Shown here: positions 24,317 to 32,912 of the stretch, one piece after another
Position numbering within the stretch: position 1 is the stretch's first letter
Layout of the letters: every line of letters begins with the position of its first letter
Assembly (NCBI RefSeq): GCF_002797555.1
Contig: NZ_PGFA01000001.1
Location: 372,001 to 436,000 of the forward strand
Reading direction: 5' to 3'
Length of the DNA: 64,000 bases
Source: Hymenobacter chitinivorans DSM 11115
GTDB lineage: Bacteria; Bacteroidota; Bacteroidia; Cytophagales; Hymenobacteraceae
Program-made: the position numbers and the translations under genes
The notes under the pieces: generated by a model
The model's database searches: none
Seen by the model: only the letters and a program-made list of their open reading frames with translations
Told to the model about the DNA's origin: nothing

Positions 24317-25519
24317 TTAGCTGCGCAGGGCCATCAGCCAGATGTAGGCCAGCGTGCCGCCCAGAAACGCCAGGAAAATGCCGCCTTCCGCCGGCAGGTT
24401 CAGCGCCTGGGCCAGCACGGCTACGGCACCCACGGCCGCCAAGCCCCAGCCAGCCCAGCGCGACTGTTGCCGGCGCTTGTGCTGCCACTGCCGCTGGGTA
24501 CCCACCAGCGGAAATAGCAGAGCCAGGGCCACGATGCCGGCGGTGGTAAGCACGGGCAGCGCACTGAAATAGCCCGCCCCGAGCAAACCCAGGCCGCTGA
24601 GCAGCAAAGCCAGAAACTGGTTGGAGTAGCGCGTGTCTTCCTCGCTGAGGGCGTAGCGGCCGTAGCGGTTGAAGCGCAGCAGGGAGTTAAACAGCGGCTC
24701 GGCAAACCAGCTCATGTACACCAGCACCAGGTACAGCGGCAGCAGCACCGGCACCAGCCGGGAGAGTACGAACAGCCCGATAAACATGCCCTGGCGCATA
24801 TTGGGGCTCATCGTCTGGGTCCAGACGGTGTAGCGGTAAAACCAGTTGTAGAGCCAAAAGCGCGACTTCAGGGCCGCTACCAGGCCTTCCCGGGCGTAGT
24901 CGGAGGTGGGGTTCAGGCGCAGGGCTTCCTGGAAATGCTTGGCGGCTTCCTTGGCCCGGCCCCGTTCCAGGGCCACCCAGCCCAGGTCGGCGTGGGTACC
25001 GGCGTCAGTCGGGTCCTGGCGCAGGGCTTCATCCAGGTTGAGGGAGGCTTCGTCGCGGCGGCCGAGGCGGGCCAGGCAGCGTGCCCGCAGCCCCAGGCAG
25101 TCCACGTGGGCGGGGTCGGCGGCCAGGCCGGCTTCGGCCGCCCGCAGGGCGGCGTGCAGCTGGCCCTGCTGGAAGCGGATCTGGCCCAGCACGTGCTGGT
25201 AGTCGGTATCCTCGGGGTTAAGGCTCAGGGCTTCCTCAATAGCCAGCAGCGCGGCCGGAATATCCTGCTGCCGCAGCTGCACGGCGCTGAGCACGTAGAA
25301 GGCAAAGGCGTTTTCGGGGTCGAGGTGGATGGCCTGCTCGGCCGTGGCCTGGGCGGCGGGCAGCTGTTCCTGAGCCATTTGGGCCAGGGCCAGCAAGCAC
25401 AGCAGCGGACTGTTGTCGGGGTCGTCGCGCAGCTGGCGGCGGGCTTCCTGCTCGGCGTCGGCGGGGCGTTGGTGCTGAAGCAGGAGCTGGACGCGGCCAA
25501 TATTCGAATACGAATTCAT
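24317..25519 (-). CDS. TPR protein with C-terminal membrane domain
   Basis: 400 aa from ATG 25519. Residues 1-210 are TPR repeats (LQHQRPADAEQEARRQLRDD, AQATAEQAIHLDPENAFAFY, AAKHFQEALRLNPTSDYA). The C-terminal half has about five hydrophobic helices (GLFVLSRLVPVLLPLYLVLV, FLALLLSGLGLLGAGYF, TTAGIVALALLFPLVG and others). The TPR part probably faces the cytoplasm and recruits a partner. It lies downstream of the TPR-AAA ATPase on the same strand, with a hairpin in the 193-bp gap, so the two may be a functional pair (inference). Confidence 0.85.
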   Translation of the reverse strand: MNSYSNIGRVQLLLQHQRPADAEQEARRQLRDDPDNSPLLCLLALAQMAQEQLPAAQATAEQAIHLDPENAFAFYVLSAVQLRQQDIPAALLAIEEALSLNPEDTDYQHVLGQIRFQQGQLHAALRAAEAGLAADPAHVDCLGLRARCLARLGRRDEASLNLDEALRQDPTDAGTHADLGWVALERGRAKEAAKHFQEALRLNPTSDYAREGLVAALKSRFWLYNWFYRYTVWTQTMSPNMRQGMFIGLFVLSRLVPVLLPLYLVLVYMSWFAEPLFNSLLRFNRYGRYALSEEDTRYSNQFLALLLSGLGLLGAGYFSALPVLTTAGIVALALLFPLVGTQRQWQHKRRQQSRWAGWGLAAVGAVAVLAQALNLPAEGGIFLAFLGGTLAYIWLMALRS

Positions 25520-25593
25520 AAGGCGGTTAACGGGAGCAATACAACGGAATAGCGCGGCGGCCCGCATTGCGAACGGCCCAAAGGCACTGTTCC

Positions 25594-25634
25594 GCTAAAG
25601 TAAGCCCGGCGCTTACGGGCCGGGCTACTTTAGC
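25594..25634. terminator. Long hairpin between AAA and TPR-membrane genes
   Basis: GCTAAAGTAAGCCCGGC pairs with GCCGGGCTACTTTAGC, with one bulged base and an 8-nt loop. T-rich sequence follows on the plus strand only, so on the minus strand (the coding strand here) it may attenuate or process rather than terminate. Confidence 0.5.
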
Positions 25635-25712
25635 AGTTTTATTTCGGCGAGTAACCCGGACGAGCGGCCGCCTGCGGGCCGCAAGCATCCCGGTCAGGCA
25701 TAGCGGCAGCAG

Positions 25713-27089
25713 TTACTTCTTAATGCCCAGGTAAGTCAGGATGTCGTCGTAGTTGCCGCCCTCGTTCGAGTACAGCGCGTAGTTTTTGGCCGTGGCAAAC
25801 CATTCCTTGGTGCTGGGCTTCACCTGCTTGGCGGCGGCCAGCAGGTTGCTTTGCTGCACCGGCAGCGGCTTGCCCGCCTTCATCGACTCGCGCAAGCACG
25901 CTTCCACGGCTACATCCACCACGGCCTGCAAATCGGCGCCCGAAAGGCCGGCGGTTTGGGCGGCCAGGGCCTTCAGGTTCAGGCCGGGCGCCACGGGCTT
26001 GCCGCGCAGCAGCACTTCCAGAATGGCCTCGCGGGCCGGCTCGTCGGGCGGGGTTACCAGCACAATCCGGTCGAAGCGGCCGGGGCGGCGGAAGGCGGGG
26101 TCCAGGTGCCAGGGCGCGTTGGTAGCGGCCAAGATCAGCACGCCGTCGTTGGAGTGCCGGGCCCCGTCGAGTTCCTCCAGAAACTGGTTGATGAGGGTGC
26201 GGCCGGCGCTCTGGCGCAAGTCGTGACGGTTGGCGGCCAGGGCGTCTACCTCGTCGAAAAACAGCACGCAGGGCGCCTGCACCCGGGCCAGCTCAAACAG
26301 GTCGTGGAGCTTTTTCTCGCTCTGCCCCATCCACATATCCAGAATGTCGTTGATGCCGACGTGGATAAAGGAGGCCTTCACCTCACCGGCCGTGGCCCGG
26401 GCCAGGTGGGTTTTGCCGCAGCCGGGCGGGCCGTAGAGCAGCAGTCCGCCCCCGGCGGCCTTGCCGTAGGCTTTGTACAAATCCGGAAATTGCAGCGGGT
26501 GAATGATTTTGAGGCGGATTTCCTCCTTCACCGCGTCCATGCCGCCCACGTCCTGGAAGGTGATTTTGGGCTTCTCCAAACCCGCAAACAAAGCTCGCTC
26601 ATCGATGCCGTAGTCGGCCGAGACGCTGGCGGAGTAGTCGGCCGGAGCGCCCCCGCCGGCGGGCTGGGCGGCTGGGCGCAACCCCAGCTGCTCGTCCAGG
26701 GCCGGGTCGCGCAGGCTGCCGTCGAGCTGCAGGGCCTGCTGGTAGGCGGCGCGGGCCTCATCCGGGGGGCCGCCGGCGCGGGCCAGCAGCCGGGCGTGCA
26801 GCAGGTGGGCGCGGGCGTGGTCGGGATGGTCGCGCAGCAATTCTTCCAGCACGACCAGGGCGGCTGAGGTTTTCTGCAGCTCGGCGTAGGTTTCGGCCAG
26901 GCCCAGCTGCAGCTCCACGTCGTCGGGGGCCTGGCGCAGGCCGGTGCGGTAGTGCTCCTCGGCCTCGCCCAGGCGGCCCGCCTGCCGCAATAACGTGGCT
27001 ACGTGCCGCCGCAAGGGCACATTTTCGGGCGAAAACGCCAGGGCGTCGAGCAAAGGTTGTAAATCGGAAGGATTGGGCAAAGCCGCCAT
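25713..27089 (-). CDS. TPR-AAA+ ATPase (Cdc48/FtsH-like AAA module)
   Basis: 458 aa. Residues 5-125 are TPR-like helices; a linker (130-165) leads to a single classical AAA module. It has Walker A GPPGCGKTH (220-228), the pore-loop-like DMWMGQSE (251-258), Walker B LFFDEVDAL (276-284), sensor ATNAP, the arginine-finger region FRRPGRFDR, and the C-terminal helical lid GLSGADLQAVVDVAVEA. Such AAA modules form hexamers that unfold proteins or disassemble complexes. There is no protease domain or TM, so a partner is expected; the downstream TPR-membrane protein is the obvious candidate. The N-terminal TPR domain replaces the usual substrate-binding N-domain. Confidence 0.92.
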   Translation of the reverse strand: MAALPNPSDLQPLLDALAFSPENVPLRRHVATLLRQAGRLGEAEEHYRTGLRQAPDDVELQLGLAETYAELQKTSAALVVLEELLRDHPDHARAHLLHARLLARAGGPPDEARAAYQQALQLDGSLRDPALDEQLGLRPAAQPAGGGAPADYSASVSADYGIDERALFAGLEKPKITFQDVGGMDAVKEEIRLKIIHPLQFPDLYKAYGKAAGGGLLLYGPPGCGKTHLARATAGEVKASFIHVGINDILDMWMGQSEKKLHDLFELARVQAPCVLFFDEVDALAANRHDLRQSAGRTLINQFLEELDGARHSNDGVLILAATNAPWHLDPAFRRPGRFDRIVLVTPPDEPAREAILEVLLRGKPVAPGLNLKALAAQTAGLSGADLQAVVDVAVEACLRESMKAGKPLPVQQSNLLAAAKQVKPSTKEWFATAKNYALYSNEGGNYDDILTYLGIKK

Positions 27090-27204
27090 AACGTACGCCT
27101 AAAATGGAAGCTGCAAGCTACGGCTTTTGCCTGCAAGAGGCCAAGGCCGGTGCTTCCCGGTGTGGGGCGTCATGCCTTGCCGGCGGCCCGCTTCGCGGCT
27201 TTCG

Positions 27205-27212
27205 TACCTTTG
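27205..27212 (+). promoter_or_regulatory. TACCTTTG -7 box
   Basis: A perfect TAnnTTTG box 25 nt before the ATG at 27238. The nearest TTG (27177) is 25 nt upstream, longer than the usual 19-21. Confidence 0.5.
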
Positions 27213-27237
27213 CCGGCCACTCCCGTTTCTCTGCTCT

Positions 27238-29076
27238 ATGCGCATTCTCCACGTCTTGTCCGCCGATTTCTTTGCCGGTTCCGTCAGCTACGCCGTGCAT
27301 CTGGCCGAGGCGCATCGGACCCAGGGCCACGAGGTAGTCATGGTATCGGATATGGCCGAGCTGCCCACCGGGGCGCTTTGCGTGCAGGCACCCATTACCA
27401 ACCGCCGCCACCCCCAGCGCCTGCGCAACATTCTGCTGCTGCGCCGCCTGCTGCGCGAGCACCGGATTGAGGTGGTGCACGCTCATTCCCGGGCCGCCAG
27501 CTGGGTGGCGTATTTTGCCGTGAAAGGCACCGGTGTGCCGCTGGTGTCCACGGTGCACGGCCGCCAGCACCTGCACACCTCCACCAGCCTCTTCGATATC
27601 TACGGCGACAGGGTCATTGCCATTTGCGCCAACCTCAAGACCCACTTGGTGGAAGAGGTGAAGATGCAGGCCGAGAAAATAGTGCTCCTGCCCAACGGCG
27701 TGAGCTTTGCCAGCCAAACGCCCGAACTGGCCACCCAGGCCCGGCCCTTGCGCCTGTCCTTTATCGGGCGCTTCAACGGGGGCAAGGGCGAGCGGGCGGC
27801 CCAGCTCCTGCAGCACGTGTTTCCGGCTTTGCTCCGGGAGTTTGAGGTGTTACGGGTGGCCCTGGTGGGCGCCGAGCTGGAGCAGCTGCCCGCCGCCGGC
27901 AAAGCGGCTCTCCAGCAGTTGCAGGCCGAGTTTGGGGAGCGGGTCGAAGTCGTGGGCTTTACCAAAGATGTGGCCCAGTGGCTGCAGCAGTCGGCCCTGG
28001 TGGTAGGAGCGGGGCGGGTGGCCATTGAGGCCCTGGGCGCGGGCTGCAGCCTGCTGGCCCTGGGTGAAGCCAGCTACGCCGGCCTTGTGACGGAAGCCAC
28101 CTACGAGCAGGCCGCCGCCTCCAACTTCGGCGACATTTCCGCCCGCCTCCAAGATACCACCGTCGACTACCCGCTGCTGCTCGACGACGCCCGCACGTTT
28201 CTGGCGGCGCCGTACCCGGTCGGGGCCGTCCTGCAGGCCCGGGTGCAGCGCGACTACAGCCTGCCCGCTATTGCAACCCAGGTGCTGGGCGTGTACCGCT
28301 CGGCCGTCATGAAAAAGTGGGTGCCAAGCTTCATTCCGATTTTGATGTACCACAAAATCCCGCTGGAGCCGCTGCAAACCAAGCACCGCATCTTCGTCAC
28401 GTTAGCCAACTTCGAGCAGCACCTACAGTTTTTCCGGCGCAAGAATTTTACGCCCATCACCTTTCGGGATTACCTGGCTTTTGCCAACGGCGAAAAGGAG
28501 TTGAGTGAATTTCCGGCCCGGCCCATCATCCTGACTTTCGACGACGGCTACACCGACAACTACACCAACCTGCTGCCCCTGATGCAGCGCTACGGCTACC
28601 GCGGCGTCATCTACCTGCTCGGCGACGCCACGGTGCGCTACAACTTCTGGGACGTGGACGCCGACCCCACCGAGCCGCGCTGCGAGCTTATGAGCCTGGA
28701 GCAAAAGCGGACTTTCGTGGCCGCCGGCTGGGAAATTGGGGCCCACACGCTGCGCCACCCCAACCTGCCGACGCTGCCCGCCGAGCAGGCGGCCCAGGAA
28801 ATAGCCCAGAGCAAGCAGCAACTGGAGCAGGAGCTCGAAACCACGGTGGTGTCCTTTGCCTACCCCTACGGCGGCCTCAACGAGCAGGTCAAGCACCTGG
28901 TGCGCGAGGCCGGCTTTGCCTTCGGCGTGGCCACCGACACGGGCGGCCTGCACCTGGAAGACGACCGGTTTCAAATTTTCCGCATCAATATGTTTCCTGA
29001 GGAAACGGCCAGCTCCCTGCTGAAGAAAACGGCCAGCTGGTACCGTAAGTACTACCGTTTCAAACGCAAAAAGTAG
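27238..29076 (+). CDS. Glycosyltransferase family 4-like / polysaccharide deacetylase fusion
   Basis: 612 aa from ATG 27238 (MRILHVLSADFFAGSV). The N-terminal half (1-about 350) is a GT-B glycosyltransferase: the MRILHVLS start, VVHAHSRAA, VSTVHGRQH, VLLPNGVSF, LSFIGRFNGGKG. From about residue 365 (FIPILMYHKIP) to the end is a NodB/polysaccharide deacetylase domain: the ILTFDDGYTDN motif 1 with two Asp, AHTLRHPNLP (metal-binding H-x3-H) and SFAYPYGGLN. The two activities in one chain suggest synthesis and de-N-acetylation of one surface glycan. No TM segments or signal are seen, so the deacetylase part would be cytoplasmic unless exported in an unusual way. Monocistronic, with a strong terminator. 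Confidence 0.9.
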   Translation: MRILHVLSADFFAGSVSYAVHLAEAHRTQGHEVVMVSDMAELPTGALCVQAPITNRRHPQRLRNILLLRRLLREHRIEVVHAHSRAASWVAYFAVKGTGVPLVSTVHGRQHLHTSTSLFDIYGDRVIAICANLKTHLVEEVKMQAEKIVLLPNGVSFASQTPELATQARPLRLSFIGRFNGGKGERAAQLLQHVFPALLREFEVLRVALVGAELEQLPAAGKAALQQLQAEFGERVEVVGFTKDVAQWLQQSALVVGAGRVAIEALGAGCSLLALGEASYAGLVTEATYEQAAASNFGDISARLQDTTVDYPLLLDDARTFLAAPYPVGAVLQARVQRDYSLPAIATQVLGVYRSAVMKKWVPSFIPILMYHKIPLEPLQTKHRIFVTLANFEQHLQFFRRKNFTPITFRDYLAFANGEKELSEFPARPIILTFDDGYTDNYTNLLPLMQRYGYRGVIYLLGDATVRYNFWDVDADPTEPRCELMSLEQKRTFVAAGWEIGAHTLRHPNLPTLPAEQAAQEIAQSKQQLEQELETTVVSFAYPYGGLNEQVKHLVREAGFAFGVATDTGGLHLEDDRFQIFRINMFPEETASSLLKKTASWYRKYYRFKRKK

Positions 29077-29430
29077 GCGTACTGCGCCCTGAGTCAATAG
29101 GTTAGTGCGAAATCAGTACTCGAAAGCGTCCCGTTTGCCGCTGGCAGACGGGACGCTTTTGCGTGAATTCTACAAAAGTCTATGCTCTGTACTAGCAGAT
29201 CTGCAAAAGCAGTTGGCAATGATTTCAGCAGGGTGTAATAATTGAAAGGCGTAAAAAGGCTAACAAATGGTAGTTGTTGGAAAATGGCTTCGAAAAATAC
29301 GGTGGGTATGAGTTGAAAAGAGTAGTATTTGAAAATATGACCTAAAAATTAAAGGTTATGTATAGATTTTATATGCTTGTCAGCGTAAATTGACCTTCGA
29401 ACAGATAGGTAGTCATCTTCACGCCAGTAT
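29077..29430. other. 354-bp intergenic region before the ammonium transporter
   Basis: It holds the terminator at 29123-29159 and then an AT-rich stretch (29160-29400), notable in this GC-rich genome and probably the promoter region of amt. I see no convincing sigma-54 site and no gene. Confidence 0.6.
29123..29159 (+). terminator. Rho-independent terminator
   Basis: AAAGCGTCCCGTTTGCC pairs with GGCAGACGGGACGCTTT (one mismatch) around a 3-nt loop, after the glycosyltransferase-deacetylase gene. Confidence 0.9.
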
Positions 29431-30822
29431 ATGAGTCGTTCTACAGTCCTTCGCCCCAGCTATAGTTTACTGACGTTGGCCGGGCTCATCATCCTCAGCA
29501 CCGTCGCCGCCTTCGTCGACCTGCCGCATCCTAGCGCCGTGCCCGGTAGCCTCAACGCGGCCGACATGGCCTGGATGCTGACCGCCACGGCCTTTGTGCT
29601 CATCATGACGCCGGGCCTGTCGTTTTTTTACGGCGGCATGGTGCGGCCCAAAAACGTCATTTCCACCATGCTGCAGAGCTTCGTGGCCCTGGGCGTTATT
29701 TCCCTGGTGTGGTACTTCGTGGGCTTTTCCCTGGCTTACGGTGAGTCCTGGCACGGCCTGATTGGCAACCCGCTCACCTTCGTGATGCTGCGCAACGTGG
29801 GCACGGCCCCGCATCCGTTGTTGTCGCCCAACATTCCCTTTGTGCTCTTCTTTGCGTTTCAGCTTAAGTTCGCCATCATCACCCCGGCCCTGATTACCGG
29901 CTCCTTCGCCGAGCGGGTCCGGTTTAAGGCGTATCTGGCCTTTATGGTGCTCTTTTGCATCTTCATCTATTGCCCGCTGGCCCACTGGACCTGGCACCCC
30001 GAGGGCTTTTTGCGCAAGTGGGGCGTGCTCGACTTTGCCGGGGGCACGGTGGTGCATATTTCGGCCGGTATTGCTTCCCTGGCCGCCGCCATTGTGCTCG
30101 GGCCGCGCAGCATCCACGGCCGCAAAACCTCGTTTGTAACCCCCAACGTGCCCTACGTGATTCTGGGGACCGGACTGCTGTGGTTTGGCTGGTTTGGCTT
30201 CAACGCCGGCTCGGCCCTGGGGGCCAACGAGCTGGCGGCTCTTTCCTTCGTCAATACCAACATGGCCTCGGCCGCCGCTCTGGTAGCCTGGCTGCTGATT
30301 GAGGTAGTGCGGGGCGGCAAGCCCACGGCCCTGGGCGCCTGCATCGGGGCGGTGGTGGGCCTAGTGGCCATTACGCCCGCCGCCGGCTACGTCACCTACG
30401 GCCAAAGCGTGCTGATCGGGGTGCTGGCCGCCCTCATCAGCCAAGCCGCCGTGCACTGGCAGAACAGCCGCACCAGCCTCGACGACACGCTCGACGTATT
30501 TCCCTGCCACGGCCTGGGCGGCATCGTGGGCATGCTGCTCACCGGCGTGTTTGCCGATAAGGTCGGCCTGATTCACGGCTCCATGACGACTTTCAGCTAC
30601 CACGTGCTGGGTTTGGCCATCGTCATCACCTTCACTTTCGTCGGCGCCTGGGTGCTGCTCAAAGTCACCGACCTGATTTTCGGCTTGCGCGTGAAGCCCG
30701 CCCAGGAAGAGCTCGGCCTCGACCTGAGCCAGCACGAGGAGTCCACCTACCACATCGACGAGGAATTTGAGCAAACCTACCGTAAGGAGCAGGTGCGCGA
30801 CGCCGTAGAGCAGCAGGTCTGA
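29431..30822 (+). CDS. amt: Ammonium transporter
   Basis: 463 aa with about 11-12 TM helices. Amt signatures are visible: FFYGGMVRPKNVISTM in TM2, FAGGTVVHISAGIASL with the first pore His, GWFGFNAGSAL, and DVFPCHGLGGIVGMLLTG with the second pore His of the twin-His pair. It mediates uptake of ammonium across the inner membrane. The C-terminal tail (KPAQEELGLDLSQHEES...) is a cytoplasmic extension where PII (GlnK) proteins dock; no glnK is next to it in this window. A perfect terminator follows. Confidence 0.96.
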   Translation: MSRSTVLRPSYSLLTLAGLIILSTVAAFVDLPHPSAVPGSLNAADMAWMLTATAFVLIMTPGLSFFYGGMVRPKNVISTMLQSFVALGVISLVWYFVGFSLAYGESWHGLIGNPLTFVMLRNVGTAPHPLLSPNIPFVLFFAFQLKFAIITPALITGSFAERVRFKAYLAFMVLFCIFIYCPLAHWTWHPEGFLRKWGVLDFAGGTVVHISAGIASLAAAIVLGPRSIHGRKTSFVTPNVPYVILGTGLLWFGWFGFNAGSALGANELAALSFVNTNMASAAALVAWLLIEVVRGGKPTALGACIGAVVGLVAITPAAGYVTYGQSVLIGVLAALISQAAVHWQNSRTSLDDTLDVFPCHGLGGIVGMLLTGVFADKVGLIHGSMTTFSYHVLGLAIVITFTFVGAWVLLKVTDLIFGLRVKPAQEELGLDLSQHEESTYHIDEEFEQTYRKEQVRDAVEQQV

Positions 30823-30856
30823 TGCCGGCCGCGGCAGCAGGGCCGAAAAGAGGGTA

Positions 30857-30896
30857 AACCAAGAGGCCGCCGGAAACTCCGGCGGCCTCTTGGTTT
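30857..30896. terminator. Strong bidirectional terminator
   Basis: AAACCAAGAGGCCGCCGGA pairs perfectly with TCCGGCGGCCTCTTGGTTT around a 2-nt loop, between convergent amt and the ZIP gene. Confidence 0.93.
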
Positions 30897-30916
30897 GGTC
30901 GTTAAGTTACCTGCTG

Positions 30917-31711
30917 CTATTCCATCTTGCTCAGGAAAAAGGCGGCCAGAAAGCCCAGTACCGTTATCAGGCCGGTGAAGTTATGGGCCGTTTCGAAGGC
31001 TTCGGGTATCATCGTGTCGGCAATCATGGCCAGCACGGCCCCGGCCGCCACGGCGGTGGTAGCGGCTACCACTTCCTGCGAAAAGTGGCTGAACACGGTG
31101 TAGCCCGCCAACGACGACAGGCCCGAAATTAGGGCAATGCCCAGCCAGAGCAGGAAAACGTAGCGCGCCGAGCGGCCCGCCTTTTTCATCCCCGCCGCGC
31201 TGGACAGCCCTTCGGGCAGGTTCGACAGGAAAATGGCGACTACCGCCACCATGCTCACCGCCCCACCGGCCAGCAGGCTCAGGCCGATGACGATGCTTTC
31301 GGGAATTCCGTCGAGCAGAGCCCCGATGGCCAGGGCCATGCCGTTGTCGTCGCCGGGCTCAGTAGCTTCCTTCTGGCCGGTCTGCACCTTTTCGCGCTCT
31401 ACTTTCTGGTGGTCTCCCGAGCGTTTGCGGTGCTTGGCCCCGTACCGGGCCAGCAGCCAGTTGGCCAGCGTATAGGCCGCCGCCCCGCCCACGAAGCCCA
31501 GTGCCGTCGAGTCGAGGCCGCCTTTATCGTAGGCGTCCTCCATCAACTCCAGTGATAAGGTCGAAATCAGTACGCCGCTGCCAAAGGCCATAACGGCGGC
31601 AATCAGGCGGGGGGCAATGTTGGCGTAGTAACCAATGGCGGCCCCGATTACCAGGGCGGAGCCCGAAACCAGGCCCCAGAAGCCGGCAACGGCCCAGGTT
31701 GGAAAAGTCAT
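30917..31711 (-). CDS. ZIP-family metal transporter
   Basis: 264 aa from ATG 31711 (MTFPTWAVAGFWGLVSGSAL). Eight hydrophobic helices with a charged cytoplasmic loop between TM3 and TM4 (AKHRKRSGDHQKVEREKVQ). The two metal-site helices read GALLDGIPESIVIG and FLSNLPEGLSSA, the ZIP DGxPE/NxPEG pattern. The His often found in the TM4 motif (HNxPEG) is replaced by Asp here. ZIP proteins move Zn, Fe or Mn into the cytoplasm; the altered site makes the metal, or even transport, uncertain. Monocistronic. Confidence 0.85.
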   Translation of the reverse strand: MTFPTWAVAGFWGLVSGSALVIGAAIGYYANIAPRLIAAVMAFGSGVLISTLSLELMEDAYDKGGLDSTALGFVGGAAAYTLANWLLARYGAKHRKRSGDHQKVEREKVQTGQKEATEPGDDNGMALAIGALLDGIPESIVIGLSLLAGGAVSMVAVVAIFLSNLPEGLSSAAGMKKAGRSARYVFLLWLGIALISGLSSLAGYTVFSHFSQEVVAATTAVAAGAVLAMIADTMIPEAFETAHNFTGLITVLGFLAAFFLSKME

Positions 31712-31811
31712 GTGTGGCGGATAAGGAAGCTCGGCCCTTATACGCACCGGTGGGCTGGGCGGCCTACTTGCCAACTTCGGCCGGCCGCAACCACTTGAGC
31801 CTGGGCCCCGA

Positions 31812-32084
31812 TTATTCCCGGTACTGCGCCAGCACTGCGGGTAGGGCCGCCTCGTCCACCGTGGCCAACCGTACTTTTTTGAACGGGGCCGTGTGCCCGC
31901 TCAGCAGCTCCACGCTGGATTTGCTCACCCCAAACACCTCGGCCAGATACGCCAGCAGGCAGGCGTTGGCCTTGCCGTCCTGGGCCGGGGACTTGAGCCG
32001 CACGCTCAGGCTGCCGTCAGCGGTTACTACCAGCTGGTTCTGGCGGCTGTTGGGCTTGGCTTTGAGGTGGAGCGTAACGGGCAT
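31812..32084 (-). CDS. DUF167 (YggU-like) protein
   Basis: 90 aa from ATG 32084 (MPVTLHLKAKPNSRQNQLVV). It has the family core LKAKPNSRQNQL...LSVRLKSPAQDGKANACLLAYLAEVFGVSKSSVELLSGHTAPFKKVRL, of typical length. DUF167 proteins are small cytoplasmic alpha/beta proteins of unknown role, often near YggT or YggS genes; no such genes are present here. Its start is 28 nt after the stop of the endonuclease III-like gene, so the two are probably co-transcribed. Confidence 0.9.
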   Translation of the reverse strand: MPVTLHLKAKPNSRQNQLVVTADGSLSVRLKSPAQDGKANACLLAYLAEVFGVSKSSVELLSGHTAPFKKVRLATVDEAALPAVLAQYRE

Positions 32085-32112
32085 ACGAAAGGCAAAACGA
32101 AGCCCGAAGGTA

Positions 32113-32868
32113 CTACGCCGCCGGCAGTGGGGCCGCAGCGGGAGCCGCGGTGCCCAGACGGGCCTGCCCAAACGGGCACTGGTCGAGCACCACGCACCGC
32201 GCGCAGGCCGGACTGTGAAAGTAGCAGCACTTCTGCCCGTGAAACATCAGGGCCTCGTGGTGGTCGTACACCTGCTGGGCGTCCCAGTCGGGCGGGAGCA
32301 GGGCGGCCAGCAGCTTATGGGCCGGTCCTTCGCCCACTTTGGGACCAATCAGGCCCAGGCGCTGGGCCACGCGGTGGTGGTGGCTGTCGACGGGCATGGC
32401 CGGCAGGCGCAACGAGCTGAAGAGCAAGGTGGCCGCGCTGGTTTTGGGGCCCACTCCGGAAATGGATTCCAGCCAGGCCCGGGCCTCCGGAATGGGCTTT
32501 TCGGCCAGAAACGACAGGTCGCAGGGGCCCCCGCACCGCTCACTGATTTCGCGCAGCACGGCCTGAATCCGGGGGGCTTTCTGCTCGGGCCAGGTGCAAG
32601 GGCTGATGGCCTGCTCCACGGCCGCCGTGGGCGCGTCGCGCACTTCTTCCCAGGTCGGAAACTCGGCCCGCAGCTGCTGGTAGGCCTTGTGCGACTCCTG
32701 GTTGCGGGTGCGGTGGGAAAGTAGGGCACTGATCAGCTCACTGAGCGGATCCTTGGTGCTGAAAAACCGGAATGGGGCGCCATACTCGGCGCACAGCCGC
32801 TCGTGGGCCCGCAGGGCGCGGGCCTGGCAGGACGCAAAATCGGTACAAACGGCGGGGGTAAGTTCCAC
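32113..32868 (-). CDS. Endonuclease III-like HhH-GPD DNA glycosylase
   Basis: 251 aa from a GTG start at 32868. It has the helix-hairpin-helix LESISGVGPKTSAATL with the catalytic Lys, the catalytic Asp in MPVDSHHHRVAQRLGL, and a C-terminal Cys cluster with C-x6-C-x2-C-x5-C spacing (CYFHSPACARCVVLDQC) for a [4Fe-4S] cluster. Such enzymes remove oxidised or mismatched bases and may nick abasic sites. The N-terminal HRTRNQESHKAYQQL differs from Nth (LLSAQTTD), so it belongs to a divergent Nth/MutY-like subgroup, and the substrate is not certain. It heads a probable two-gene unit with the DUF167 gene. Confidence 0.9.
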   Translation of the reverse strand: MELTPAVCTDFASCQARALRAHERLCAEYGAPFRFFSTKDPLSELISALLSHRTRNQESHKAYQQLRAEFPTWEEVRDAPTAAVEQAISPCTWPEQKAPRIQAVLREISERCGGPCDLSFLAEKPIPEARAWLESISGVGPKTSAATLLFSSLRLPAMPVDSHHHRVAQRLGLIGPKVGEGPAHKLLAALLPPDWDAQQVYDHHEALMFHGQKCCYFHSPACARCVVLDQCPFGQARLGTAAPAAAPLPAA

Positions 32869-32912
32869 CCTTGACCTTACGCCCAGCTTGCGCGGTGGGT
32901 TGCCCTGCTGGT

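Noticed and set aside
29160..29430. Sigma-54 promoter for the ammonium transporter
   Set aside because: TTGGCAATGATTTCAGC resembles the -24/-12 pattern only in its first half; the GC at the -12 element is missing.
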